32,662 nucleotides of DNA. Origin: DAIDKA01 sp035485475 (GTDB lineage: Bacteria > Pseudomonadota > Gammaproteobacteria > Steroidobacterales > Steroidobacteraceae). The stretch lies in assembly GCA_035485475.1 (NCBI GenBank), contig DATHOA010000339.1:1-32662 (forward strand). The letters are read 5' to 3'. This document shows positions 1-8,337 of this stretch, one piece after another. The notes below the pieces were generated by a model. That model was not told the origin of the DNA and did not search any database. It worked only from the letters and a program-made list of their open reading frames with translations. Position 1 is the first letter of the stretch, and each line of letters opens with the position of its first letter. Both the position numbers and the translations under genes were made by a program.

Positions 1-11
1 GTGAGGTTCAT
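1..11 (-). CDS. Possible start of a further minus-strand gene, cut by the window edge
   Basis: An ATG (complement of 9-11) follows directly after the TAG stop of the M20 peptidase gene (12-14), and an AGG sits about 7 bases before it. Only the first few codons (M-N-L) lie inside the window, so nothing can be said about the product. Back-to-back spacing of this kind would fit a continuing operon, but a chance ATG is equally possible. Confidence 0.25.
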
Positions 12-1256
12 CTACCTGGCATAGGGCGCCTGGCCGCCCATCAGGTCCGCCAGGGCGAGCGCGACCACCTTGGTGGCCTTGCGCAGGTCTTCCAGCACCA
101 GTTTCTCATCGGCGCGGTGACCATTGGCCTCAAGCAGAGTACGCGGGCCGGCTCCGTACAGCACCGTCGGGATGCCCTGTTCGGTGTACAGGCGCGCATC
201 GGTATAGATCGGCACGCCGTTGGTCGGAACATCCTCGCCCATGATTTCACGCGCGTGGCGCTGGATCGCGGCCACCAGTTTGTCCTGGCCCGCAACCGGG
301 ACGAAGGGGCGCGCCAGCAGCACGCGGCGCACGCTCAGATGAATGCCGGGCAGGGTGGCGCCGCATTGCTGCAACCACTGCGTCAGGTCGCGCTCCACGA
401 CTTCGGGTGATTCCTCCGGAATGATGCGGCGATCGATGCGCAGCGTCACCACATCCGGCACGACATTGGTATTGATCCCGCCCTTGATCAGCCCGACGAC
501 CAGGGTCGGATGGTCGATCCCCGGGACCTTTGAGTGCACCGTGGTGTAGGTCTTGCGCAGTTCATACAGCCCACTGAGCACCTGCGTGGCGGCCTCCAGT
601 GCATCCACTCCGGTGTCGGGGCGCGCGGCATGGGCCGAGCGGCCTTCGATGCGCACTTCCAGGTGCAGGCAGCCATTATGGGCGATGACCACGCTGTAGC
701 TGAAGCCCGCGCTGATGGCGTAATCAGGCTTGACCAGGCCTTTCGCCAACAGGCGGCCGGGTCCAATCAGGCCCCCGGCCTCCTCATCGTAGGTGATATG
801 CAGTTCAACGCTGCCCCGCAGCGGCTCACCGCTGGCCTGCAGCGCATGCAGTGCGTAGGCATAGGTGGCGATGTCGGACTTCGAGACCGCGACGCCGCGA
901 CCGTACATGACGCCGTCGCGGATTTCGGCGCCGTAGGGGTCGGTGGTCCACCCTTCACCGGGCTGCACCACATCGCCATGGGCGTTCAAGGCGATGGTCG
1001 GGCCGTCCCCGAAGCGGTGGCGCACTACCAGGTTGGTGGCGCTGATCATCCCATTGGCGTGCACCTCGCCGGTTGGCACCTCATCGCGTTCGACGCTGAA
1101 GCCCAGCGCCTCCAGCAGCTGCGCGGTGCGCGCCGCATGCGGTGCGCAGTCGCCGGGCGGGTTGTCCGAGGGCACCCGCACCAGTTCTGCCAGGAATTTC
1201 ACCTGACCTGCAAATGTGGCATCGATCAGGCTGATGAGTTTGGCTTTGTCAATCAT
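12..1256 (-). CDS. M20 family metallopeptidase / deacylase (ArgE/DapE/ACY1-like)
   Basis: This 414-residue protein has the layout of the zinc-dependent M20 amidohydrolases. NAHGDVV supplies the first metal-binding His and Asp. GRGVAVSKSD occupies the place of the usual GRG-x-x-D-x-K segment. DEEAGG carries the catalytic and metal-binding glutamates, GRSAHAARP marks the dimerisation domain, and NGHRADEK carries a late His. There is no signal peptide, so it is probably cytosolic. It is transcribed divergently from the allantoinase and allantoate amidohydrolase genes across 76 bp. A role in removing a carbamoyl, formyl or acyl group from a nitrogen-rich catabolite is therefore plausible, but the substrate cannot be read from sequence. 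ArgE/DapE-type biosynthetic function is less likely because no arginine or lysine biosynthesis genes are nearby. Confidence 0.85.
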   Translation of the reverse strand: MIDKAKLISLIDATFAGQVKFLAELVRVPSDNPPGDCAPHAARTAQLLEALGFSVERDEVPTGEVHANGMISATNLVVRHRFGDGPTIALNAHGDVVQPGEGWTTDPYGAEIRDGVMYGRGVAVSKSDIATYAYALHALQASGEPLRGSVELHITYDEEAGGLIGPGRLLAKGLVKPDYAISAGFSYSVVIAHNGCLHLEVRIEGRSAHAARPDTGVDALEAATQVLSGLYELRKTYTTVHSKVPGIDHPTLVVGLIKGGINTNVVPDVVTLRIDRRIIPEESPEVVERDLTQWLQQCGATLPGIHLSVRRVLLARPFVPVAGQDKLVAAIQRHAREIMGEDVPTNGVPIYTDARLYTEQGIPTVLYGAGPRTLLEANGHRADEKLVLEDLRKATKVVALALADLMGGQAPYAR

Positions 1257-1332
1257 GGTCCGTGATTGTCGTTCCCCGCGGCGTCCGCCACAAGTATCGA
1301 CGGCAGCGAAGCATTGGTTACACTGCTCGAAT

Positions 1333-2244
1333 ATGACCTCCCCCGAATATCCTCGCGATCTGATCGGTTACGGTGCACAGCCCCCCAACCCGCGGTGGCC
1401 GAAGGATGCGCGCATTGCCGTGCAGTTCGTCCTCAACTACGAGGAGGGTGGCGAAGCCAGCATTCTGCATGGCGATGATCATGCCGAGAGCTACCTGCAT
1501 GAAGTGGTCGGCTCCCCCGCCCTGGCCAATGCGCGCAATCTGCAGGTGGAGTCGGTCTACGAGTACGGCAGTCGTGCGGGAGTGTGGCGGGTGCTGCGCC
1601 TGGCGCAGGAATTTGGCGTGCCGCTGACGATTTTCGCAGTGGCCATGGCGCTGGAGCGCCACCCGGCCCTGGCCCGGGAGCTGGTCGGGCTCGGCCATGA
1701 AGTCGCCAGTCATGGCTGGCGCTGGATCGACTATCAGAATGTGCCCGAGGAGCAGGAGCGGGCCGACATGCACCGCGCCATCGAGGTCCTGACCCGGGTG
1801 ACCGGTGCGCGGCCGCTGGGTTGGTACACCGGTCGGTTGAGCCCCAACACCCGCAAACTGGTCGTGGAGGAGGGCGGGTTTCTCTACGACGCGGACGCCT
1901 ACAACGATGACCTGCCGTACTGGGTCAAGGTGTCCGGATGCAACCACCTGGTGGTGCCCTACACCCTGGACGTCAACGATATGAAGTTCGGCACCGCGCA
2001 GGGCTTCAACCAGGGTGAGGACTTCTACGTGTACGCCCGCGACGCGTTTGATTCGCTGTACGCCGAGGGCGCGACCGCGCCGAAGATGATGTCGATCGGC
2101 CTGCACACCCGTCTGATCGGCCGCCCCGGGCGCAGCGCGGCGCTGCGGCGCCTGTTCACCCATATGAGCTCGCACCGGGATGTGTGGTTCTGCCGGCGCA
2201 TCGACATCGCCCGCCACTGGATCGAACACCACCCACCCGCATGA
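1333..2244 (+). CDS. puuE: Allantoinase, PuuE type (NodB-like polysaccharide deacetylase fold)
   Basis: The 303-residue protein opens with YPRDLIGYGAQPPNPRWP and VQFVLNYEEGGE. These segments are typical of metal-independent PuuE allantoinases, which open the hydantoin ring of allantoin to give allantoate. The NodB-type core follows, with ESVYEYGSRAGVWR, EVASHGWRWIDYQ and the late segment MSIGLHTRLIGRPGR. The ATG at 1333 is chosen because the family N-terminus starts a few residues before YPRD; a longer open frame reaches back to 1216 but runs into the divergent gene. There is no clear Shine-Dalgarno sequence. The stop overlaps the start of the allantoate amidohydrolase gene by 4 bp (ATGA), and that enzyme takes the next pathway step, which strongly supports the assignment. 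Confidence 0.88.
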   Translation: MTSPEYPRDLIGYGAQPPNPRWPKDARIAVQFVLNYEEGGEASILHGDDHAESYLHEVVGSPALANARNLQVESVYEYGSRAGVWRVLRLAQEFGVPLTIFAVAMALERHPALARELVGLGHEVASHGWRWIDYQNVPEEQERADMHRAIEVLTRVTGARPLGWYTGRLSPNTRKLVVEEGGFLYDADAYNDDLPYWVKVSGCNHLVVPYTLDVNDMKFGTAQGFNQGEDFYVYARDAFDSLYAEGATAPKMMSIGLHTRLIGRPGRSAALRRLFTHMSSHRDVWFCRRIDIARHWIEHHPPA

Positions 2245-3500
2245 ACGCACCCCAGGCCGCAGGGCGGATCATGCAGCGTCTGGCGGCGCTGGCAGCGCTG
2301 ACGGCGGATCCGCCACGACTCACGCGGGTGTTCCTGTCCGAGGAGCATCGGCACGCCAATGAACTGGTGGCAGGCTGGATGGCCGAGGCGGGTATGCATG
2401 CGCGTGTCGATGCCATGGGCAACATCACCGGTCGCGTGGAGGGCAAGACAGCCGCCCTGCCGGCATTGATGTTGGGCTCGCACCTCGACACGGTGCGCGA
2501 TGCGGGTCGCTACGATGGCATGCTGGGCGTGGTGACTGCCATCGAATGTGCCCAGCACATCGGCGCGGGGGTGTTGCCGTTCGCCCTCGAGGTGGTCGGT
2601 TTCGGCGATGAGGAGGGCGTGCGCTTCGGTGCCACGCTGCTGGGTAGTCGCGCCATTGCCGGGACGCTGGATCTGAAAGTCCTGGAGGCCACGGATCGCG
2701 ATGGCATCTCCATGGCCAATGCCCTGCGCAGCTTCGGCCTGGATCCGGACACGGTCACGGCCGCGGCGCGCCGGCGCGAGGAACTGCTCGCCTACGTGGA
2801 ACTGCATATCGAGCAGGGACCGGTACTCGAGCGCGCCGGCCTACCCGTGGGCTGCGTGACCTCGATCAACGGTGCGACGCGGCTGCAGGTACACCTGCAG
2901 GGCATGGCGGGCCATGCCGGGACTGTGCCCATGGCGGCGCGGCAGGATGCACTGGCGGCGGCCGCGGAGGTGATCCTGGCGGTGGAGCAACGCTGTGCAC
3001 GCGAGCAGGACCTGGTGGGCACGGTCGGGCGCATCGAGGCGAGTCCCGGTGCCGTGAATGTGATTCCGGGCGAATGCCGCTTCACGATTGATGTGCGTGC
3101 CCCGCAGGACACCCGGCGGCACCAAGCGGTCGAGGATATCCGCGCCGCGCTGACCGCCATCACTGACCGGCGCCGCATCCGCTGCGGCATCGTCGTCATG
3201 CATGATTCTGCGGCATCCCCCTGCGCGCCGTGGTTGATGCAGCAAATCGATGCGGCGATTGCGGCGCAGGGCGTTGTGCCACAGCGCCTGGCCAGCGGCG
3301 CCGGTCACGACGCCATGGCGATGGCGGCGATCGCGGATATCGGCATGATCTTCGTGCGCTGTGCCGGCGGCATCAGCCACCACCCCGCGGAGAGCATCAC
3401 GGAAGAAGACGCGCAGGCGGGCTTTGCAACCCTGTACCGGTTCGTGCGTGAGCTGTCCGTCAACCCTGGTCCCGGACCGGTTCGAACTTTGCCTTGTTGA
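2241..3500 (+). CDS. allC: Allantoate amidohydrolase (M20/HyuC family)
   Basis: This 419-residue enzyme belongs to the Zn/Mn amidohydrolases that include allantoate amidohydrolase, N-carbamoyl-L-amino-acid hydrolase and beta-ureidopropionase. Visible metal and catalytic motifs are GSHLDTV (His81), RYDG (Asp92), FGDEEGVRFG (Glu124, Glu125) and HIEQGPVLE. A late AGHDAM and SHHPAE segment closes the active site. The ATG overlaps the PuuE stop, so translation is probably coupled. Sitting directly behind an allantoinase makes allantoate the most likely substrate; the family alone would also allow N-carbamoyl amino acids. The last 41 bp overlap the 3' end of the convergent PilT-family gene. Confidence 0.87.
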   Translation: MNAPQAAGRIMQRLAALAALTADPPRLTRVFLSEEHRHANELVAGWMAEAGMHARVDAMGNITGRVEGKTAALPALMLGSHLDTVRDAGRYDGMLGVVTAIECAQHIGAGVLPFALEVVGFGDEEGVRFGATLLGSRAIAGTLDLKVLEATDRDGISMANALRSFGLDPDTVTAAARRREELLAYVELHIEQGPVLERAGLPVGCVTSINGATRLQVHLQGMAGHAGTVPMAARQDALAAAAEVILAVEQRCAREQDLVGTVGRIEASPGAVNVIPGECRFTIDVRAPQDTRRHQAVEDIRAALTAITDRRRIRCGIVVMHDSAASPCAPWLMQQIDAAIAAQGVVPQRLASGAGHDAMAMAAIADIGMIFVRCAGGISHHPAESITEEDAQAGFATLYRFVRELSVNPGPGPVRTLPC

Positions 3501-4521
3501 TGCCCTTCTTGAAGGCTTCCTTGCCGGTGATCATGCGTTGGTCCAGCAGCAGCTGGATGGCGCTGTCCATGGTGCGCATGCCGAACTGCGCGCCGGACTG
3601 CATGCTGTTCTCCAGCTGATCGAGCTTGCCCTGGCGGATGAGGTTCGAGGTCGCCGGTGTATTGACCAGAACTTCGAGCGCCGCGACCCGTCCTTGCTTG
3701 TCGGTCCGCTGCAGCAGCTGCTGGGAGACGACGCCACGCAGGGAGGTCGACAGCATGGTGCGCACATGGGACTGCTTGTCGGACGGAAACACGTTCACCA
3801 TGCGGTCCACGGTTTGCGCGGCGCCGTTGGTGTGCAGCGTACCCATGACCAGGATGCCCATTTCGGCCGCCGTCACCGCGATGCTCATGGTCTCCAGGTC
3901 GCGCAACTCGCCCACGAGGATCACATCCGGGTCCTCGCGCAGGGCGGAGTGCAGGGCCGCGGAGAAGGTCGGGGCATGATGGCCGACTTCGCGTTGGCTG
4001 ATGAGGCAGCTCTTGCGCTGATGCACGAACTCGATCGGATCCTCGATGGTGAGGATATGACCCTGAACGCGGGTGTTGATGTCATCGATCAGGGCGGCGA
4101 GGGTGGTTGATTTGCCCGACCCGGTCTTGCCCGTGACCAGGATGAGGCCCTGGGTGTGGCGACACATCTGGCGCACCGCTTCGGGCAGCTTCAATTCATC
4201 CATGGTCAGCGCCTTGGAGGGAATGGCGCGGAACACGGCGCCCATGCCGTTCAGGTGGCGCAGCACATTGACGCGGAAGCGTCCCCGATCCCCCATGGTG
4301 TAGGCGAAGTCCGCGCCTTCCTTGGTCTCGAAGCGGTCGACGGCGATCTTGGGCATGATCTCGTACAGCGCCTCGCGCACCATGGTCGGATCGAGCTTGT
4401 CCGGTCGCAGCGGCATCAGGTCGCCGAACTGACGGATGCGCGCCGGATCACCGGCAATGAAATGCAGGTCGGAGCCGCGCTTGTCCAGGATCTCGTTCAG
4501 GTAACTGTCAATGGCGGCCAT
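3460..4521 (-). CDS. PilT/PilU-family type IV pilus retraction ATPase (second copy)
   Basis: A 353-residue secretion-ATPase superfamily protein of PilT length. It shows an N-terminal PAS-like region (SDLHFIAGDPARIR), Walker A GKTGSGKST (131-139), Asp-box IEDPIEF, Walker B DPDVILVGELRD, the His-box GTLHTNG, and ATSNLIRQGK where PilT has AIRNLIREGK. Members hydrolyse ATP as hexamers at the base of type IV pili and drive retraction in the cytoplasm. It follows the other PilT-like gene after only 6 bp, so the two are almost certainly co-transcribed, and it lies downstream of the HEAT-kinase gene. The relation to canonical PilT or PilU is unclear; a PilT paralogue is the safest description. Confidence 0.87.
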   Translation of the reverse strand: MAAIDSYLNEILDKRGSDLHFIAGDPARIRQFGDLMPLRPDKLDPTMVREALYEIMPKIAVDRFETKEGADFAYTMGDRGRFRVNVLRHLNGMGAVFRAIPSKALTMDELKLPEAVRQMCRHTQGLILVTGKTGSGKSTTLAALIDDINTRVQGHILTIEDPIEFVHQRKSCLISQREVGHHAPTFSAALHSALREDPDVILVGELRDLETMSIAVTAAEMGILVMGTLHTNGAAQTVDRMVNVFPSDKQSHVRTMLSTSLRGVVSQQLLQRTDKQGRVAALEVLVNTPATSNLIRQGKLDQLENSMQSGAQFGMRTMDSAIQLLLDQRMITGKEAFKKGINKAKFEPVRDQG

Positions 4522-4527
4522 GGCGCT

Positions 4528-5640
4528 TTATTCCGAAGGCAGGGTCGTCGTGGCGGTGAACTCCGCCTTGGGCAGCACAGTGGTGTCGGTCACGAACTTC
4601 TGGAACTGGCTCTTGTTGGTGGCGTAGGCATAGGCGTCATCCGGATCGATTTCGCGCGCCGTAATGGCGGCCAGCAGTGCCTGGTCGAGCACCTGCATGC
4701 CGGAGTCGCGTCCCATCTGCAATTGGCTCTGGATCTGATGACTCTGGTCGGTCTGGATCAGCTTGGCGATGGCCTTGGTCATCACCAGGATTTCGCATAC
4801 GGCCTTGCGGCCGCGACCGTCGGTGGTCTTGCACAGGATCTGGGTGACGACGGCCAGCAGGCTTTGCGACAGAAAGCTCTTGGTCTGTTCGCGCTCCTCG
4901 ACGGGCAGCGCGTCGATCACCCGGTCGATGGTCTTCACGGCACTGGTGGTGTGCAAGGTGCCCAGCACCAGGTGCCCGGTTTCCGCGGCGGTCATGGCCA
5001 TGCGGATGGTTTCCGCATCGCGCATTTCGCCAACCAGGATGACATCCGGGTCCTCGCGCATGGCGGCGCGCACCCCTTCGGCGAAGGAGGGAATGTGGGT
5101 GTGCAGCTCGCGCTGGATGACCTGGCTGTTCTTGCTGCGATGGACGAACTCGATGGGGTCCTCGAGGCTGATGATGTTGAGTTTGCGCGTGTGATTGAGG
5201 TGATCGATCATTGCGGCAAGCGTCGTGGACTTGCCCGTGCCGGTCGAGCCGGTCACCAGGATCATGCCCTGGTGGTAGTCGCACAGCTTGGTCACGATGG
5301 CTGGCAGCGCCAGCTTCTCCAGTGAGGGCACCTCGGAGGGAATGGCGCGGAAGGTGGCACCCACGCCGGTGTCCTTGCGGAAGATATTGACGCGGAAGCG
5401 CCCGCCATCGGCGGACACATACGAGAAGTCCAGGTCGCTGCCGGTGGCGAAATGTTCCGCCTGGGAGCGGGTCAGAATCTCCGCGACATACCCCTCCAGC
5501 TCCACCGCCCGCAGGTCGCGGAACTTGATGGGCAGCAGATCACCATACATGCGCAGCATGGGCGGGACGCCCACCGCCAGGTGCACATCCGAACAGCCCT
5601 GCTGCATGCCGAGTTTCAGGAACGCGTCGATACGCGCCAC
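4528..5640 (-). CDS. PilT/PilU-family type IV pilus retraction ATPase (first copy)
   Basis: A 370-residue PilT-type ATPase with SDVHLAVGVPPMLR in the N-terminal domain, Walker A GSTGTGKST (131-139), LEDPIEF, Walker B DPDVILVGEMRD and His-box GTLHTTSA. The PilT AIRNLIR motif is degenerate here (AIAKLIQTDQ), so it is unlikely to be the canonical PilT. The C-terminus has a Thr-rich tail (TATTTL). Translation starts with GTG, preceded by a strong GGGAGGGG ribosome-binding site. It is the first of two tandem ATPase genes and lies 148 bp downstream of a HEAT-repeat Ser/Thr kinase on the same strand. It may form hetero-hexamers with, or act in place of, the second copy; that is inference. Confidence 0.87.
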   Translation of the reverse strand: MARIDAFLKLGMQQGCSDVHLAVGVPPMLRMYGDLLPIKFRDLRAVELEGYVAEILTRSQAEHFATGSDLDFSYVSADGGRFRVNIFRKDTGVGATFRAIPSEVPSLEKLALPAIVTKLCDYHQGMILVTGSTGTGKSTTLAAMIDHLNHTRKLNIISLEDPIEFVHRSKNSQVIQRELHTHIPSFAEGVRAAMREDPDVILVGEMRDAETIRMAMTAAETGHLVLGTLHTTSAVKTIDRVIDALPVEEREQTKSFLSQSLLAVVTQILCKTTDGRGRKAVCEILVMTKAIAKLIQTDQSHQIQSQLQMGRDSGMQVLDQALLAAITAREIDPDDAYAYATNKSQFQKFVTDTTVLPKAEFTATTTLPSE

Positions 5641-5788
5641 AGCCGACCCCTCCCGATTGAGCTAAAGCAGATCCAACCCCCATTCTTTTGCCAAGTCTGG
5701 GCCACATAATCAATGGCTTGCGCCATGAAAGTTGACGTAACGCACGAAAGAAAGTGCTTTAAGGGCCTGGCGGGCCCCCCGTCGGACC
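5641..5788 (-). other. 148-bp spacer: leader of the PilT-like operon
   Basis: No open frame of interest is present. On the minus strand, shortly after the kinase stop, a small GC hairpin can form (GGGCC-N5-GGCCC, 5763-5777) followed by TT then A-rich sequence; this is a weak terminator at best. Further down, ATGGC-GCAA-GCCAT (complement of 5713-5726) forms a perfect 5-bp stem with a GNRA-type loop ahead of the first PilT-like gene. I could not identify a convincing sigma-70 or sigma-54 promoter here. Confidence 0.5.
5713..5726 (-). promoter_or_regulatory. Hairpin with GCAA (GNRA) loop in the leader of the PilT-like operon
   Basis: The minus strand reads ATGGC-GCAA-GCCAT, a perfect 5-bp stem capped by a stable GNRA tetraloop. 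It lies about 75 bp before the GTG start of the first PilT-like gene. No U-run follows, so it is not an intrinsic terminator. A transcript-stabilising or regulatory role is possible, but the stem is short enough to arise by chance. Confidence 0.3.
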
Positions 5789-8218
5789 CTACATGTACGA
5801 TTCGAGCATGGTGCGCAACTCTTCCATGGACTGGAAGCGCTTGTTCTTATCCACCGCCATGGCCTTCATGACGGCATCGCTCAGACCCGCCGGCAAGGCG
5901 CTGTTGATTTCCGCGGGCGGCCGGGCCCGCCCCTGGACGTGCTGGTACATGACCGACATATGGTCGCCGCGCGCATAGGGGGGCACCCCGGTGAGCATTT
6001 CGTACAGGATCACACCCTCCGCGTAGATGTCGGCGCGCTCGTCGACCTTCTTGCCGAGGATCTGTTCCGGGGCCATGTACTTGGGGGAGCCGATCACGTA
6101 GCCGGTCTTGGTCAGCTGGGTGTCGCCTTCGCGGTGCGCCGCGGCGACACCGAAATCCACGATCTTCAGCAGGCCATCCTGGTTGATGAGCAGATTGGCC
6201 GGCTTCAGGTCGCGATGCACGATGCCGACCTGGTGCGCGACGGTCATGCCGGTGGCGATGTCGCAGCCGAACTGCAGGGCACGACGCAGCTCCATGGGCT
6301 TCTCGTTGATGATCTCCCCACCCAGGGTGTGCGACGGGAAGTACTCCATCGAGATCGCGTACAACCCCTGGATGTAGAGGAAATCGTAGATGCGGATGAC
6401 GTTCTTGTGCGTGATCTTGCGTGAGTAGCGCAGTTCGTGCACGAAGCGCTTCATCACCTCTTCGTCTTCGGAGACATTCGGATTCAGGAACTTGAGAATG
6501 AGCCGCTCGTCGACGACCGTATCCTCCATCAGCAGCACGGTGCCGAAGGCACCCTTGCCGATGCGATCGATGTATTTGTAGCGTCCCTCGATGATGTCGC
6601 CGGCCTTGAGCGTCGTGATATCCAGCCGCGTCTCGGCCTGCTTGCGCACCTGCGCGAGCGCCGCTTCGGGCATCACCGTGGTTCCGGACGGCGAGGCGGC
6701 CGGCGCTCTGGGTGGCGCGCTGGCGGAGGCGCGCGCGACCTGGGCGGCCACGGAGGTCAGGGTTCCCGGCGCGGTGACCGGGCTGCTGCCGGTGCGCACG
6801 TCCATTTCGGCCAGCGCCGCCGTGGCCAGTCGCGCCACGGTCTGATCGGTGGAGTTGATCTGGGTCTGCAGGCCCGCGCGCACCTGTTCGGCCTGGCGAT
6901 CATCCGCGAGCTTGGCCAGCGCCTGGATGGCTTCGATGCGGATTTCGCGTTCCGGTCGGGCCAGCATGGGCAAAATGGCATCGATGTGCTGTGGCTCACC
7001 GAGCTTGCCGAGCGCCCGCACCACCACGGGAAGCGCCTTGGCATTGGCGGTCTGCAGCATTTCCAGCAGTCGCGGCAGGGCGCGCTTGCTGCCGATTTCG
7101 GCGAGAGCGTCGATGGCCCGTTCGCTCACCCACCAATCATTGTCGCGGCTGGCCTGGATCAGGTGATCCACGGCCCGCTCATCCTTGGTCTGGTTCAGAA
7201 TCTCGATGGCCGCCCGGCGGATGCCATCATCCTTGTCCTGCACCAGCTGCAGCACCGCGTCGATCACCTTCGGTCCGCCAATCTTGCCGAGCGCGTCCGC
7301 TGCGCGGCTTTGCACCCACCAGTCGCTGTCCTTCAGCGCCTGTACCAGGTATTTGACGCTGCTGACATTGCCGACCTCGTTCAACACCTCAACCGCCGAT
7401 CGGCGTGCGTACTCGTTTTCGTCCTTCAGCACATCGATCAGGTAGCGCACGGTGTCGGGATGGTTGGCCTTGATGACCACATCCACGGCCTTGTTCTGCA
7501 CGTCGATTTCCGGATCGCGCAGCAGCGCGCACAGGCGCTGCACATCGACCAGCTTGTCCATCTTGCGCAGGGCATCCAGCGAGGCGCCGCGAATGAGTTT
7601 GTGCGGATCCTTCAACTGCGCCATCAGCGCGGTCTGCACTTCGGGCAAGTTGAAGCGCGAGAGGATGTTGATGATATGGACCCGGGCGATGGCGTCCTTG
7701 CCGTGCAGACGGCCAATGAGCTCCGGCACGGCGCTGGCGTCGGCGATTTCGCCGATGACGCGGAACAAAGCCGCCTTTTCGTTGGGTTCCTGCTGATAGG
7801 CAACGCCCAGCAGTTCGCGTACATTGAAGCGGGTTTTTTGCGCTGCAACAATCTCGAGCAGGGCCGACTTGGAGACCCCGGGCACACTCAACGCCTCCAG
7901 CAGCAGATTGGGCGGGAAGTTGCGCGAAGTGGTCAGTGCCCAGGAGATCCCGGCGATCTCGCGCGGGCTGCCTTCGACCAGGCCGCGCAGGAAACGGGGA
8001 AAAGTCTTGGCGCTGATCAGTGCGGAGAGCACATCGACCATCACCACGGTGGTGTTCTTGTCAGCCTCCGGCAGTGCCGCCAGCACAGCATCTATCGCGC
8101 CGGGTCCCAGGTCCTTCAGCTTGGCTGCGGCCTTCTGGACTGCCAGATCGTTGGGGCCGGTGCCGGACCGTATTTCAGCCACCAGCCTGTCGGCACGTAA
8201 GTTCGTGAAAAAGCTCAT
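5789..8218 (-). CDS. HEAT-repeat protein fused to an active Ser/Thr protein kinase
   Basis: An 809-residue soluble protein. Residues about 20-470 are tandem HEAT/PBS-lyase-type helical repeats, with closely similar modules such as DSDWWVQSRAADALGKIG and DNDWWVSERAIDALAEIG. Residues about 471-525 form an Ala/Pro/Ser-rich linker. Residues about 545-807 are a Hanks-type kinase with every key residue: Gly-loop GKGAFG (554-559), Lys576, HRDLKPANL (Asp670, Asn675), DFG (688-690) and APE (716-718). The activation loop offers Thr/Ser phosphosites (TQLTKTGYVIGS). No membrane segment or signal peptide is seen, unlike PknB-type receptor kinases, so signals probably reach it through the HEAT scaffold. 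The adjacent PilT-like ATPases on the same strand suggest it controls pilus retraction; that link is inference. Confidence 0.9.
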   Translation of the reverse strand: MSFFTNLRADRLVAEIRSGTGPNDLAVQKAAAKLKDLGPGAIDAVLAALPEADKNTTVVMVDVLSALISAKTFPRFLRGLVEGSPREIAGISWALTTSRNFPPNLLLEALSVPGVSKSALLEIVAAQKTRFNVRELLGVAYQQEPNEKAALFRVIGEIADASAVPELIGRLHGKDAIARVHIINILSRFNLPEVQTALMAQLKDPHKLIRGASLDALRKMDKLVDVQRLCALLRDPEIDVQNKAVDVVIKANHPDTVRYLIDVLKDENEYARRSAVEVLNEVGNVSSVKYLVQALKDSDWWVQSRAADALGKIGGPKVIDAVLQLVQDKDDGIRRAAIEILNQTKDERAVDHLIQASRDNDWWVSERAIDALAEIGSKRALPRLLEMLQTANAKALPVVVRALGKLGEPQHIDAILPMLARPEREIRIEAIQALAKLADDRQAEQVRAGLQTQINSTDQTVARLATAALAEMDVRTGSSPVTAPGTLTSVAAQVARASASAPPRAPAASPSGTTVMPEAALAQVRKQAETRLDITTLKAGDIIEGRYKYIDRIGKGAFGTVLLMEDTVVDERLILKFLNPNVSEDEEVMKRFVHELRYSRKITHKNVIRIYDFLYIQGLYAISMEYFPSHTLGGEIINEKPMELRRALQFGCDIATGMTVAHQVGIVHRDLKPANLLINQDGLLKIVDFGVAAAHREGDTQLTKTGYVIGSPKYMAPEQILGKKVDERADIYAEGVILYEMLTGVPPYARGDHMSVMYQHVQGRARPPAEINSALPAGLSDAVMKAMAVDKNKRFQSMEELRTMLESYM

Positions 8219-8252
8219 TCAGCCGACAGCTAACCGTCTCTTCGATCGATTA

Positions 8253-8261
8253 ATTATGCCA
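8253..8261 (-). promoter_or_regulatory. Candidate extended -10 promoter of the HEAT-kinase gene
   Basis: On the minus strand TGG-CATAAT (complement of 8253-8261) reads as an extended -10 element with 5 of 6 matches to TATAAT. It would start transcription near 8246, giving a leader of roughly 28 nt. No good -35 is visible, as is common for extended -10 promoters. No clear ribosome-binding site precedes the kinase ATG. Confidence 0.35.
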
Positions 8262-8302
8262 CAGCACATCTACCTGCTGCGGCAAAGCCACGCAACTGCG
8301 AC

Positions 8303-8308
8303 TACAAT
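8303..8308 (+). promoter_or_regulatory. Candidate -10 element of mrp
   Basis: TACAAT matches the sigma-70 -10 consensus at 5 of 6 positions and lies 29 bp before the mrp ATG, giving a leader of about 23 nt. The -35 region is poor, so this remains tentative. Confidence 0.3.
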
Positions 8309-8337
8309 CCGGCGCCCGTCGCCGCCATGAAGGTGTC

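Noticed and set aside
1318..2250. A 310-codon minus-strand open frame opposite puuE
   Set aside because: No recognisable motif, and the plus strand carries a full allantoinase with conserved motifs.
4156..5325. A 389-codon plus-strand open frame spanning both PilT-like genes
   Set aside because: It crosses the gene boundary of two clear ATPases and has a low-complexity His/Gly/Gln composition typical of antisense shadows.
5763..5777. GC hairpin as an intrinsic terminator after the kinase gene
   Set aside because: The stem is only 5 bp and is followed on the minus strand by TT and then A-rich sequence, not a T-run, so it is noted only as weak.
5641..5788. Sigma-54 promoter ahead of the PilT-like operon
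   Set aside because: TGGC segments are present but none has a GC doublet at the right distance for the -12 element.
6437..8200. A 587-codon open frame on the plus strand opposite the HEAT-kinase
   Set aside because: It mirrors the kinase gene codon for codon in GC-rich DNA and is rich in His, Gln and Arg with no recognisable domain; the minus frame has complete HEAT repeats and kinase motifs.
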